Positions 1-8,816 of a stretch of 18,250 nucleotides of DNA are shown here, one piece after another. Position 1 is the first letter of the stretch. Each line of letters opens with the position of its first letter. A program made the translations under genes and the position numbers. The notes under the pieces were generated by a model. The model saw nothing but the letters and a program-made list of their open reading frames with translations. It was not told where the DNA came from and ran no database searches. The DNA comes from Canicola haemoglobinophilus (GTDB lineage Bacteria > Pseudomonadota > Gammaproteobacteria > Enterobacterales > Pasteurellaceae), in assembly GCF_002015075.1 (NCBI RefSeq), contig NZ_MUXZ01000049.1, positions 1 to 18,250 on the forward strand. Direction: 5' to 3'.

Positions 1-3000
1 ACAAGTGCGGTAACTTTTTGCCCATTTGGTAAAGTAAATACTTTATTCACAAACCAAACCATATCTGTTGTAAGTTCTGACATTTGTTCTTTTGTTAAAG
101 CAATACCAAGTTTCAAATCAAACTGCTTCGCGTATTTAACACCTTCATTCATGAGTGCTTTATATTGCTCTAACTCATTGTTATACCCCGTCAGAAAACG
201 GCGCCCTGTGAGCTGGTTGATTTGTTCATTAATCAAGCGCTGTTCATAATAGCCATCGCCTAAACGTTTATGTACATTATTATGCTCATGACGTAGCTGA
301 TTAAACATATAATCACTGCTTAGCCATTGTCGGTGTTGGGTAAATTTTGGATCTGTTTCAACGAAGTAGCCATTAGGTGATTCAGGGTTTATTGTATATA
401 AACTAGATGTGGGTAAATGGGCCTCTCGCGGTGTAGAAGCTAAATTTACGTTCTCGGCAACATTTTGTGAACTGATTTCTGTGGATAAGGTTAAGTTGCT
501 AGATTGAAGGGAACCATAATCCCATAATCCAAGATTTTTACTGGTTTCTGTGCGATTTACATAAGGTAACGAATAGCTTTGCGTAGTTCTGTAATGATCG
601 ATACATTTTCCAAATACTTTCTTAGCACAGGCTCTTCCATTATAAAAATAAGACATTCTACCTTTTTCAGTGGTGATGACTGTACCCTCAGTAGCATGGT
701 TATCAATATTACCTCCATTATTGAGGCTAATTTCCCCATGGGCTAGAATTTTACTATCATAGTTTTTGACATCTGTTGAAAAAAAATGAATATTCCCTCC
801 ACTTAAGATCTGAGCTTCAGAATATTCTGCTGGAATAACCATTGTTTCATTTATAGTTCTGGTGTAGTTATATTCTCGCCAAGATTCACTTTCTCGACCA
901 TTTGGCAAACGTAGCGCATATAAATTTCTGACTTTTTTATTCAGCCCACCGCCACTGTCACCTCGTTTTACTTTTGTTATACCTTCTTGTGCATAACGAG
1001 TAGGTTCATTAGCAAAGCCATATTCAAAAACAGGTGTTTTAGAGGTTTCTCGCATTTCAACTTCTAATAAATTATGTAAATTTTCAACTTTTTTCACATT
1101 TAAATAAATATCGCTCACAGCCTCAATCAACGCATTATGGTTTTCAACTAAGCTCCCTTGCCCAATAGCCTGTTGATTATCATCAAGTTTTCCTCCGAAA
1201 TAAATATTCCCAAGGCTAATTATGCTACTTCCCTTATGATTACTTATTTTATCCACTGCAAAATCAAGTCGTTCTCTTGCACCAATAGTGGCAGAAGATT
1301 TATTTTCATTAAGGTTATTTAGATATTCACTATTGAATACTAAATAATCGCCATAAATCCGACCTGTGCCAATATTGGTTACATTTTTGCCATAAACATG
1401 AGTTTTATAGCCATCTATTAATCCTCGGTTAATCAAGGTTTCTGCATTAAGTGCGGTATGATTAGCCGAAATTTCTGCATCTCTATTATTGGTAATTTGA
1501 TTTGCAGAGATATTTACATTCCCTTTTACCTGTAATGCACTGTTGTTGGCAAAATCACCTTTTGTAGAGAAATTTAAGTGGTTACCTACTGAAAATGCTT
1601 TGTTCAAAGTAAAACTATCTTGTAAGGATATATTCAGATCTCCAGCCGTCTTAATGTTGCCTTCAGAAACTAAAGTCTTAGCCGTTAAATTGATTAAATT
1701 AGCACTTTGTATTAGCCCATTTTGATTATTTAAAACTTGTGCAGATAAATTTAAGCTCTCTTTTCCTTGAATAGTGCCATCGGTATTATCTGCATTATTT
1801 TGAACCTTAACATTAAGGTTATGCGCAACAATAGCGCCTTGTTTGTTGCTCAATTTTCCTACCTGCAAGTTCAAAGTGGCATCTTCTGCCAAAATTATCC
1901 CATCATGATTATTTAACTCTGTGGCATGAAGATCTATATTTTCTTTCGCTAGCGTTTTCCCTTGCTGATGGATATTTTCTCCTCGCATCTGAATGTTACC
2001 CTTTAGAGCAACAACGATGCCATGTTGTTGAATATTTTCCGCACTATTGAATTTGATTGAGCCTTGACGGCTTTCTACTTTAGCTCTGTTTTCAATGTTT
2101 TTGGCTGTTGTAAGATCAAGCTTGTTATTAGCGCTCAATGTCCCAGTATTAACAATCCGCCCTCGACTATCAATCACTAAGCTATCTGCACTTGCCCCAA
2201 TATGCCCAGCATTACGCACTCCAACGCCATTTTCTGTGCCAATCAGATGAATTTTACCTGCGTACATTCCACCTAATTCGCCAACATCTATGGCAAAGTG
2301 CGGTGCATTTTCTGCGGAGTTTTCTTCTTGCGTATGTAAAATTTGCAAATTTTCCTCCGCACTTGTGCGCTTAATATAATTTTTCCCTGTGGCAACTTTG
2401 AGATCTTTCTTCGACCAAATCCCAGCATTTGCTTGTACTTCTCGCGCAAGAATTTCGGTGTAATCTACTTTGCTATTATCTAAGCCTTTACCACTGACAG
2501 TTACTCTGCCTTTTTCCACCACAAAACCCTCTAAATGACCATTGTTTATTTGTGCTTGGCCTGTGGTAAAGGTCGCTCGATGTGCATTAATAATGCCACA
2601 ACCATCACAATGTAATCCCGACGGATTGGCAATAATGACATCTGCTTTTTTCCCAGCAACCTCTATATAGCCTTTCAGTACGCTAGGATCATGAGAGTTG
2701 ACTTCGTTGAGAATCACTTTGGCTTCGCCTTTGGCAAGATAAGGGTTCCCTTGTATCCAACCTGCTTGCTGCGTTTTGACATTAGAGGCACTGTTATTGA
2801 GGATTGCACCTTTTGTATCCACATCAAATTTTGTGTATTTATTATGGGATAATCCTTGCGCATTCGGCGTTTGAATATTGACTTGTGGCAAGCCATTTGC
2901 GGTGTGCAAAATAATTGGCTGTTGGTTTTGAGGAGCAGATTTATCGGCTTGGATAATTAAGGTTTCTGCCAATGTATGAGTGGTAAAAGTGACAAAACCT

Positions 3001-3176
3001 AGGGCGCAGAAAAAATGAAAGGAAATAGCTTTGAGTTTGCCGAGAAATTGGCTAAAAGGTAACAAAAATGCACCGCACTTTTTATTGGCTTTACCTTCAG
3101 ATTTGGCTAATTCAGATACTACAAGCAGACAATTTAATACCTTGCTAAAAATGACACGGAAATATTTGTTATTCAT
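1..3176 (-). CDS. TpsA exoprotein, filamentous haemagglutinin / CdiA-like, C-terminus beyond the window
   Basis: This is the secreted partner of a two-partner secretion system, a large beta-helical surface or released protein used in this family for adhesion or contact-dependent inhibition. The minus frame is open from ATG 3176 to base 1 (1058 complete codons) with no stop, so the 3' end is missing. I checked the whole frame by eye. SD AGGGTGA precedes the start. Residues 1-29 form an extended signal peptide region (NCLLVVSELAKSEGK), then a hydrophobic core at about 51-66 and a likely cleavage after Ala70. Residues 71-330 form the TPS haemagglutination domain, with ILNEVN (155-160), IEVAGKKADVIIANPSG (171-187) and the CDGCG motif near 190-194. 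Residues ~330-720 are repetitive, Asn/Gly-rich, FHA-1-like. The last visible stretch, LTTDMVWFVNKVFTLPNG, is a motif I associate with FhaB/CdiA proteins. Its transporter gene lies 62 bp upstream. Adhesin versus CdiA toxin cannot be decided without the C-terminus. Confidence 0.92.
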   Translation of the reverse strand, partial: MNNKYFRVIFSKVLNCLLVVSELAKSEGKANKKCGAFLLPFSQFLGKLKAISFHFFCALGFVTFTTHTLAETLIIQADKSAPQNQQPIILHTANGLPQVNIQTPNAQGLSHNKYTKFDVDTKGAILNNSASNVKTQQAGWIQGNPYLAKGEAKVILNEVNSHDPSVLKGYIEVAGKKADVIIANPSGLHCDGCGIINAHRATFTTGQAQINNGHLEGFVVEKGRVTVSGKGLDNSKVDYTEILAREVQANAGIWSKKDLKVATGKNYIKRTSAEENLQILHTQEENSAENAPHFAIDVGELGGMYAGKIHLIGTENGVGVRNAGHIGASADSLVIDSRGRIVNTGTLSANNKLDLTTAKNIENRAKVESRQGSIKFNSAENIQQHGIVVALKGNIQMRGENIHQQGKTLAKENIDLHATELNNHDGIILAEDATLNLQVGKLSNKQGAIVAHNLNVKVQNNADNTDGTIQGKESLNLSAQVLNNQNGLIQSANLINLTAKTLVSEGNIKTAGDLNISLQDSFTLNKAFSVGNHLNFSTKGDFANNSALQVKGNVNISANQITNNRDAEISANHTALNAETLINRGLIDGYKTHVYGKNVTNIGTGRIYGDYLVFNSEYLNNLNENKSSATIGARERLDFAVDKISNHKGSSIISLGNIYFGGKLDDNQQAIGQGSLVENHNALIEAVSDIYLNVKKVENLHNLLEVEMRETSKTPVFEYGFANEPTRYAQEGITKVKRGDSGGGLNKKVRNLYALRLPNGRESESWREYNYTRTINETMVIPAEYSEAQILSGGNIHFFSTDVKNYDSKILAHGEISLNNGGNIDNHATEGTVITTEKGRMSYFYNGRACAKKVFGKCIDHYRTTQSYSLPYVNRTETSKNLGLWDYGSLQSSNLTLSTEISSQNVAENVNLASTPREAHLPTSSLYTINPESPNGYFVETDPKFTQHRQWLSSDYMFNQLRHEHNNVHKRLGDGYYEQRLINEQINQLTGRRFLTGYNNELEQYKALMNEGVKYAKQFDLKLGIALTKEQMSELTTDMVWFVNKVFTLPNGQKVTAL

Positions 3177-3238
3177 AATCGTCACCCTATAAAAATCAGT
3201 AAATATAAGAAATAAACTCAAGTTATTTCGGCAATAAG

Positions 3239-4989
3239 TTAGAAACTAAAACTAAGATTAAAGCCAGAAACCATATTTGAGGTTCGGAAACCTTGCGGTT
3301 TATGAATGGGTTTGCCGATAAAAAAGTCATAGGAAAAACCTTGCCAGCTTCCTCTCAATCCCAAAGCAGTCCCCACTAAACTATGCCCGAGTTGTTCTTC
3401 TGAAAGCCCTGAAACACGCCCAGCATCTAAGGCTAAATACAAAGACTGTCCTTTATTTGCTATATTCCAAGCCACTTCATTGCGCCAAAGCCAACCACGT
3501 TCACCTGATAATGAAAGTTCGCCATCAAAACCTCGCACTGTATAACGTCCACCAATACTAAAGCGATCTTGGGCAATTAAAGGGGTTTTATTCCATTGCA
3601 CATTCAAACTACTTTGCCATTGCCAAGATTGAGTTCCCAACATAAAGGGCTTTAACAATGAAAGAGATGCGGTGATGATCTTGGGTCTTGAAGTACCTTT
3701 ATTGTTAAGCTCCTCATAAGCAGGTAAAGCACCCCTTGCTTTTGTACCACGCTTGAAATTAGCAGAGAGTTCTAAGGTAGCATTAGCGAAATATTCTTTA
3801 TGGGAAAAACCAATTTCCCAGCCAGCCATGCGGCGACGTTGCACTTCTATTTCAGCGCTATCAACAAAGTTTTTTGATTGTCTTGACCAAAATCCGCCTG
3901 AAATACTGCTTTTACGCACTGCATCACGATAGAACACATAAGAAAGGGTTAATTGCTGCTGTTGCTTTCCCCAGCATACATATAAGAATTTGCAAAAGCG
4001 CCAAAGACCTCTTGATGATAGCGGCTATAATTTTGCTGAGCTGAAAGGGTCCAATAGCCGAAAGGAATCGAATAATAGAAAGTGAGATTTTTACTTGCTC
4101 GCTTACCTTTGTCATCTTCATGAGTTTTTAAGCTATGGGTAAAGGAGGTATAAAATAGGTCATTTGCGGAAAATATATTATCAAAGGAAAAAGTGCCTGA
4201 TGCCTGATATTTCCCCGTAGAACGAGATCCAGCATCATCTAAACTGAGATGGAAACGGAAAGGCAAAGATTGCTGATAGCTAATTTTTAAATCACTTTCG
4301 CCCAGATTTTCATTAGGGATAATTTCAATATTTGCCTCAACCGTAGGCACACGCTTTAAATTTTCTAAGGACTGTTCTATATCTCGCACATTAAGTAAGT
4401 CACCTTGCGTAAAAGTAAATCCATTCCAACTTTGTAGGCGAGTAAAACGTGGTACTGAACTGCGATCTGCCACAATAGTTTTACCTACTTTTCCAGGAAT
4501 AACTGTTAGGACTAAATTCCCTGAACCCAGATTTTGCTCTTGGGCAACCACTCGAGTAGTCACATAACCTTTCGCAATGATCTTATTTTGAATTTGTTTC
4601 ATCAAAATACCTAAACCTTGACCGCCTAAACAGTGCGGTAAGGTTAAGTTAAGATTTTGTATGGCTTGTTTTAACGCCCATTGAAATTGGCTAGATTGAT
4701 GAGAATTATCTGCGGAATAATCAACAAGAGAAATCTGTTGGATTGGATAACAAGGCTGTTCTTGAGGAGGTAACACTAAATCAGATTGACTGGTATCTAA
4801 GCGCACATCTGGAGGGGCAAATAACTGCGCATTTTTAGCTTGTTGTTGCTGATTTTGCCTTTGTTGTTGCTCTGCATCAATTTGATTGAGTTGGGACAAG
4901 GTTTCCTGATTTGCTTGCACAAGACTAGAGAAAAACATCGTCATTATAACTGTAGTAGCAACATAAGAAAGAGATAATCTAAATTTCAT
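3239..4989 (-). pseudogene. tpsB outer-membrane TPS transporter (ShlB/FhaC/CdiB family), frameshifted
   Basis: An intact protein would be a two-POTRA, 16-strand Omp85-type barrel exporting the adjacent TpsA. The start is ATG 4989: SD AAAGAGGG (4997-5004) lies 7 nt upstream, and a signal peptide follows directly (residues 1-26, ending SSLVQA). A Gln-rich linker (~36-50) leads to POTRA sequence (DVRLDTSQSDLVLP, then VIPGKVGKTIVADRS) and the start of the barrel (LDDAGSRSTGKYQ). The frame stops at 3949-3951 after AGESNSSN. The remaining barrel continues in another frame from about 3963 to 3239: QQQQLTLSYVFYRD, then EIEVQRRRMAGWE, the conserved VRGF motif, and a terminal Phe typical of outer-membrane proteins. 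Joining the frames gives about 583 residues, the usual family size. Either one base was lost near 3960-3963, or the assembly has an error there. As written the protein lacks about 40% of its barrel and should not export TpsA. Confidence 0.88.
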
Positions 4990-5008
4990 TTTTAAACCCT
5001 CTTTGTAA

Positions 5009-5023
5009 CTTGTTCTTAACAAG
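5009..5023 (-). promoter_or_regulatory. Small inverted repeat in the tpsB leader
   Basis: CTTGTT and AACAAG are separated by 3 nt (5009-5014 and 5018-5023). This falls just after the predicted transcription start, between promoter and SD. It could be an operator overlapping the initial transcribed region or a weak leader hairpin. There is no stronger evidence for either. Confidence 0.25.
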
Positions 5024-5025
5024 AT

Positions 5026-5077
5026 TTTATCAATTATAGATATATTTAATTTTTAACTTATTGATTTAAATCAATAA
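5026..5077 (-). promoter_or_regulatory. Predicted class II FNR-dependent promoter of the tpsBA locus
   Basis: A perfect 20-bp palindrome (5058-5077) contains TTGAT-TTAA-ATCAA (5061-5074), an exact match to the FNR consensus. On the minus strand a perfect TATAAT occupies 5038-5033. Placing it at -12 to -7 puts +1 at 5026 and the palindrome centre (between 5067 and 5068) at -41.5, the canonical position for FNR activating as a class II regulator that replaces the -35 contact. The leader to ATG 4989 would be 37 nt. The spacing is read directly; regulation by FNR is inferred. Confidence 0.75.
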
Positions 5078-5088
5078 TCAATCCAAGA

Positions 5089-6624
5089 TTAATTTGTATC
5101 GCCAGATAATTTCTGTAACAAACGATCCATTGCTCGATAACTTAATGCTTCGGCTAAATGGTTTTGTTTAATGTCGGGTTCTGCATTTAAATCAGCGATA
5201 GTACGAGCAACTTTTAAAATACGATGATAAGCACGAACAGATAAACCAAGACGTGTTAAGGTATTTTCTAAAAACAGCGCATCTTTTTCGGTTAGTTTGC
5301 AATCTCGTTCAATTTCTTTACTACTTAAATGCGCATTAACCTTGCCTGCACGAGCGAGTTGAATTTCTCTGACTTTTAATACTTTTTCCTTCACTTGAGC
5401 TGTGCTTTCTCCTCGGTCTGAACTATTTTGCAAAGCACCTTGTGGGAGCAAAGGCACTTCAATGGAAAGATCAAAACGATCTAAAAAAGGACCAGAAAGC
5501 CTGTTTAAGTAACGCATAACTTGCTGTGGAGAAGTGCGGTTATGAACACCTGTATAATGCCCTGTTGGGCTTGGGTTCATCGCTGCAACAAGCTGAAAAC
5601 GTGCAGGAAACTGAATTTTTGCATTGGCACGAGAAATTACAATTTCGCCACTTTCTAAGGGTTGGCGTAAGGCATCAAGCACTCGGCGTTCAAATTCTGG
5701 CAGCTCATCTAAAAACAGCACGCCATTATGGGCTAAAGAAATTTCTCCCGGTTTTGGGATTGTTCCACCACCGACTAAGGCTGGCGTTGAAGCACTATGA
5801 TGAGGCGCTCGGAAAGGGCGTTGTTTCCAATTTTGAAAATTTAATTCGTTTTGTACTAAGCTAGTAACCGATGCGGTTTCAATTGCCTCTTGATCTGTCA
5901 TATCGGGCAATAAGCCTGTTAAACGGCTGGCGAGCATCGTTTTGCCAGTGCCGGGTGGACCAAGAAATAATAAATTATGCTGTCCAGCGGCAGCGATCAT
6001 TAAGGCTCGTTTGGCATGTTGTTGACCAATAATATCTGTGAGATCTTTATGGGATTGAGGCAAAAAATCCACCGCACTTTGCGTGCATAATGCGGTTGCT
6101 GAAGGTAAAACGCTTTCATCATTTAAAAATTGCACTACCTCCAATAAACTCTTGGCAAAGAAGGTTTCCTGTTGTGAAACCAAAGAGGCTTCATTGGCAT
6201 TTTGTTCTGCCACAATAAGTTGACGCTGAGATTTTTGCCCTGCCAAAATAGCAGGAATAACCCCATGTACACCGCGTAATTCTCCAGTTAATGCTAACTC
6301 CCCGACAAATTCAAATTGCTGTAATTTTTGGGCATTAATCTGCCCCGATGCTGCCAAAATGCCGAGGGCAATAGGTAAATCAAAACGCCCGCCCTCTTTG
6401 GGCAAATCTGCTGGTGCAAGGTTAACGGTAATGCGTTTGGCTGGATATTTAAATTGCGCATTCAATAAAGCACTACGCACTCGCCCTTGTGCTTCAGTTA
6501 CGGTTTTTTCTGGCAAACCAACAAGCGTAAAAGCAGGTTTTCCATTACTTAAATGCACTTCAATAGTAACCAAAGGGGCTTGCACGCCCATGGATGCTCG
6601 GCTATATACCACTGCTAATGACAT
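5089..6624 (-). CDS. comM: ComM, MCM-like helicase of natural transformation (YifB/Mg-chelatase family)
   Basis: ComM is a hexameric AAA+ helicase that drives branch migration of incoming single-stranded DNA during natural transformation, extending integration at heterologous sites. The protein is 511 residues, close to the family's ~505-510. The N-terminal domain (1-~185) includes VGLPEKTVTEAQGRVRSAL and APADLPKEGGRFDLPIALG. Walker A GPPGTGKT is at 222-229 and Walker B LFLDEL at 303-308. The C-terminal lid contains the conserved SVRAYHRILKVARTIADL and ends in LSYRAMDRLL. I chose ATG 6624 because SD GGGAG lies just upstream of it; an upstream in-frame TTG (6636) would place the SD inside the coding region. 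The gene carries two uptake signals (5532, 6071). It lies downstream of engB but is separated from it by a terminator, so it probably has its own promoter. No clear terminator follows it before the tpsB promoter. Confidence 0.95.
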   Translation of the reverse strand: MSLAVVYSRASMGVQAPLVTIEVHLSNGKPAFTLVGLPEKTVTEAQGRVRSALLNAQFKYPAKRITVNLAPADLPKEGGRFDLPIALGILAASGQINAQKLQQFEFVGELALTGELRGVHGVIPAILAGQKSQRQLIVAEQNANEASLVSQQETFFAKSLLEVVQFLNDESVLPSATALCTQSAVDFLPQSHKDLTDIIGQQHAKRALMIAAAGQHNLLFLGPPGTGKTMLASRLTGLLPDMTDQEAIETASVTSLVQNELNFQNWKQRPFRAPHHSASTPALVGGGTIPKPGEISLAHNGVLFLDELPEFERRVLDALRQPLESGEIVISRANAKIQFPARFQLVAAMNPSPTGHYTGVHNRTSPQQVMRYLNRLSGPFLDRFDLSIEVPLLPQGALQNSSDRGESTAQVKEKVLKVREIQLARAGKVNAHLSSKEIERDCKLTEKDALFLENTLTRLGLSVRAYHRILKVARTIADLNAEPDIKQNHLAEALSYRAMDRLLQKLSGDTN

Positions 6625-6653
6625 AATTTCTCCCAATTTTTTGGGCGAAATAT

Positions 6654-6695
6654 AAAAAAAGCAGCGAGTAAACTATACTTACTCACTGCTTTTTT
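6654..6695 (-). terminator. Terminator after engB (probably bidirectional)
   Basis: An 11-bp stem pairs 6661-6671 with 6679-6689 around a 7-nt loop. The single imperfection is a G-U wobble in minus-strand RNA but a C-A mismatch in plus-strand RNA, favouring the engB direction. A run of seven T follows on the minus strand (6654-6660), and six T also follow on the plus strand. Confidence 0.8.
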
Positions 6696-6724
6696 GCGAT
6701 GTAGATCGTAAAAATTAAAAAATC

Positions 6725-7339
6725 TTAACTAAAAACTGGCGAAAACCATTGATCTAATTTGGCTGATAATTTATCAATGCCAATTTTATTTTGTGCAGAA
6801 AACGCCTCCACTTGCACATCGCCTTGGAAAGGTAAAACTGCTTCTCGTACCATTTTAACTTGCTTACTTCTCACGCTTTGGCTCAATTTATCAGCTTTGG
6901 TTAATAGCAATAAAACAGGTAAATCCGCAGACACCGCCCACTCGATCATTTGCTGGTCAAGATCTTTTAGCGGATGGCGAATGTCCATTAAAATAACCAC
7001 GCCTCCCAAACATTCTCTTTTTTGCAAATATTCGCCTAAAGATTTTTGCCATTGTAGTTTCATTTGTTCAGGAACAGCAGCATATCCATATCCCGGCAAA
7101 TCAACTAATTTGCAATTAGGTTCTACTTCAAACAAATTAATTAGCTGAGTACGTCCTGGGGTTTTCGAGGTTCTTGCTAAGTTTTTTTGATTAGTTAAAG
7201 CATTAAGTGCGGTGGATTTTCCTGCATTAGATCGCCCAGCGAAAGCAATTTCAATCCCACTATCCTCTGGTAGCACCTTAATATTCGGCGCACTCATTAA
7301 AAAGTGAGCTTTATGATAATTCAATTTGATTTCTGTCAT
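6725..7339 (-). CDS. engB: EngB / YsxC / YihA ribosome-biogenesis GTPase
   Basis: This is an essential cytoplasmic GTPase acting in late assembly of the 50S ribosomal subunit. It is 204 residues, the normal length for a single GTPase domain of this family. Visible motifs are G1 GRSNAGKS (35-42), G2 around SKTPGRTQ (58-65), G3 DLPGYG (80-85), the family-typical RHPLKDLD near 121-128, G4 TKAD (147-150) and G5 SAQ (181-183). The initial MTEIKLNYHKAHF matches Haemophilus homologues as I remember them, which supports the start despite a weak SD (AGAAGAA). It begins 15 bp after glmU ends on the same strand, so the two are probably cotranscribed. An uptake signal lies at 7205-7213, inside the region encoding the G1 loop. 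Confidence 0.96.
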   Translation of the reverse strand: MTEIKLNYHKAHFLMSAPNIKVLPEDSGIEIAFAGRSNAGKSTALNALTNQKNLARTSKTPGRTQLINLFEVEPNCKLVDLPGYGYAAVPEQMKLQWQKSLGEYLQKRECLGGVVILMDIRHPLKDLDQQMIEWAVSADLPVLLLLTKADKLSQSVRSKQVKMVREAVLPFQGDVQVEAFSAQNKIGIDKLSAKLDQWFSPVFS

Positions 7340-7354
7340 TTTTCTTCTTGCCTC

Positions 7355-8716
7355 TTATTTCTTTTTTGGGCGCTGCCAATTGGCAATATGACGTTGTGGC
7401 ACTCGAGTAATTACCAGCTCATTCTCTTGCACATCTTTCGTCACTGTTGCTCCAGCCCCAATAGTCGCACCACTTGCAATGCTTACTGGCGCAACTAATT
7501 GACTATCGGAACCCACAAATACATTGTCGCCAATCAAAGTTTTGAATTTATTTGCCCCATCATAATTACAAGTAATTACACCCGCACCGATATTACAATT
7601 TTGCCCAACTTCCGCATCGCCAATGTAAGTAAGATGATTGACTTTAGAGCCTTTGCCAATTTGTGCTTTTTTAATTTCAACGAAATTACCTACATGAGTA
7701 TCTTCGCTTAATTCAGCGCCCGGGCGTAATCTTGAAAATGGACCAATTTGTGCATTATTGCCCACAACCGCATCTTCAAGCACCGAATAAGGCTTAATTT
7801 CTACATTATCGGCAATGGTACAATTTTTTAGCACACAACCTGCCCCTATTTTCACACCATTTCCTAACCGCACTTTGCCTTCGATAATCACATTGATGTC
7901 AATTTCGCAATCTTTGCCATGGGCTAATTCGCCACGCAAATCAAAACGAGTTGGGTCTGCCAAAGTAACACCAGCAAGTAACAATTTATCCGCTTGCTTA
8001 CGTTGATAATAACGTTCTAAAGCCGCCAGTTGTAAACGGTTATTTATGCCTTCAACTTCCATCAGTTCTGTGGCTTGCACCGCGGTCACTTTAAATCCTT
8101 CTTGATTCGCTAGTCCAATTACATCTGTGATGTAATATTCGCCCTGTGCATTGTTATTATCTAAACGAGCCAACCATTTACGGAAACTTGCACCGTCCGA
8201 TACCATCACGCCCGTATTCACTTCTGTGATTTTTAATTGTTCAGCTGTGGCATCTTTTTGTTCAACAATTGCAACGACCGAGCCATTTTCACGAATAATT
8301 CGTCCATAGCCTGTGGGATTTTCTAAATTTACCGTTAAAAGTGCGATGCCATTTTCTGGTTTTTGTGCAATTAAACGTTCAAGGGTTTCCTTACTAATCA
8401 AAGGACCATCGCCATAAAGCATCACAATATTTTCATCATCTTGAAAAAAAGGTGCGGCTTGTTGCATTGCGTGCCCCGTGCCTAATTGCTCCGCTTGATA
8501 TACCCAATTCACTGGCTCATCTGCCAAATGTTGTTTGAGTAAATCAGCCCCATGTCCATAAATTAAATGAATTTGTTCCGCATTTAATTGTTTTACGGTA
8601 TCGATCACGTGTTTCACCATAGGTTTACCGGCAATTTTGTGTAATACCTTCGGCAAATCTGAATACATACGGGTTCCTTTACCAGCAGCAAGAATAACAA
8701 CGCTTAATTTGTTCAT
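7355..8716 (-). CDS. glmU: GlmU, bifunctional GlcN-1-P acetyltransferase / GlcNAc-1-P uridyltransferase
   Basis: GlmU performs the last two steps to UDP-GlcNAc, the precursor of peptidoglycan and lipooligosaccharide. The protein is 453 residues, the family norm. The N-terminal pyrophosphorylase domain shows LAAGKGTRM (9-17), LPKVLH (21-26), LYGDGPLI and NPTGYGRIIR. The linker runs around residues 230-250. The C-terminal left-handed beta-helix has hexapeptide repeats, RLRPGAEL, HVGNFVEIKKA, the catalytic-site stretch NHLTYIGDAEVG and NIGAGVITCNYDG. I chose ATG 8716 because AGAGAAG lies upstream of it; the in-frame ATG at 8737 would place that SD inside the gene. It diverges from anmK across 100 bp and is followed closely by engB. 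An uptake signal lies at 7867. Confidence 0.96.
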   Translation of the reverse strand: MNKLSVVILAAGKGTRMYSDLPKVLHKIAGKPMVKHVIDTVKQLNAEQIHLIYGHGADLLKQHLADEPVNWVYQAEQLGTGHAMQQAAPFFQDDENIVMLYGDGPLISKETLERLIAQKPENGIALLTVNLENPTGYGRIIRENGSVVAIVEQKDATAEQLKITEVNTGVMVSDGASFRKWLARLDNNNAQGEYYITDVIGLANQEGFKVTAVQATELMEVEGINNRLQLAALERYYQRKQADKLLLAGVTLADPTRFDLRGELAHGKDCEIDINVIIEGKVRLGNGVKIGAGCVLKNCTIADNVEIKPYSVLEDAVVGNNAQIGPFSRLRPGAELSEDTHVGNFVEIKKAQIGKGSKVNHLTYIGDAEVGQNCNIGAGVITCNYDGANKFKTLIGDNVFVGSDSQLVAPVSIASGATIGAGATVTKDVQENELVITRVPQRHIANWQRPKKK

Positions 8717-8779
8717 GATAAATCTTCTCTTTGTCATAATAATTGGCGTATTTTAGCGTAAAATGCCTGAAAAAAATAA

Positions 8780-8785
8780 TATAAT
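8780..8785 (+). promoter_or_regulatory. Candidate -10 box of anmK-murQ
   Basis: A perfect TATAAT lies 31 bp upstream of the anmK ATG in the divergent glmU/anmK region. The -35 candidates 17-18 bp upstream (around 8756-8762) match poorly, so the promoter may be weak or activator-dependent. An imperfect inverted repeat (GGCGTATTTTA / TAAAATGCC, about 8743-8766) lies between the two genes and could be an operator. I could not assign it to a regulator. Confidence 0.4.
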
Positions 8786-8816
8786 GTCGTCAACTTGAAC
8801 AAACTCAAATTTCTCT

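Noticed and set aside
3949..3970. Programmed -1 ribosomal frameshift in tpsB
   Set aside because: A -1 shift would restore the frame, but no slippery heptamer is in the right phase and I see no downstream stimulatory hairpin; a mutation is simpler.
4631..4639. Uptake signal in tpsB
   Set aside because: The sequence is CAGTGCGGT, one base off the exact core.
1..5077. Phase-variable simple repeats controlling tpsA or tpsB
   Set aside because: No long homopolymer or tetra- to heptanucleotide tandem tract is present in the promoter, leader or coding regions visible here; the CAG/CAA run at the frameshift is too short.
5526..5864. 112-codon plus-strand frame inside comM
   Set aside because: It is antisense to the conserved AAA+ core of ComM and has no recognisable protein features.
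6759..7148. 129-codon plus-strand frame inside engB
   Set aside because: It is the shadow of a highly conserved GTPase gene; no SD and no recognisable motif.
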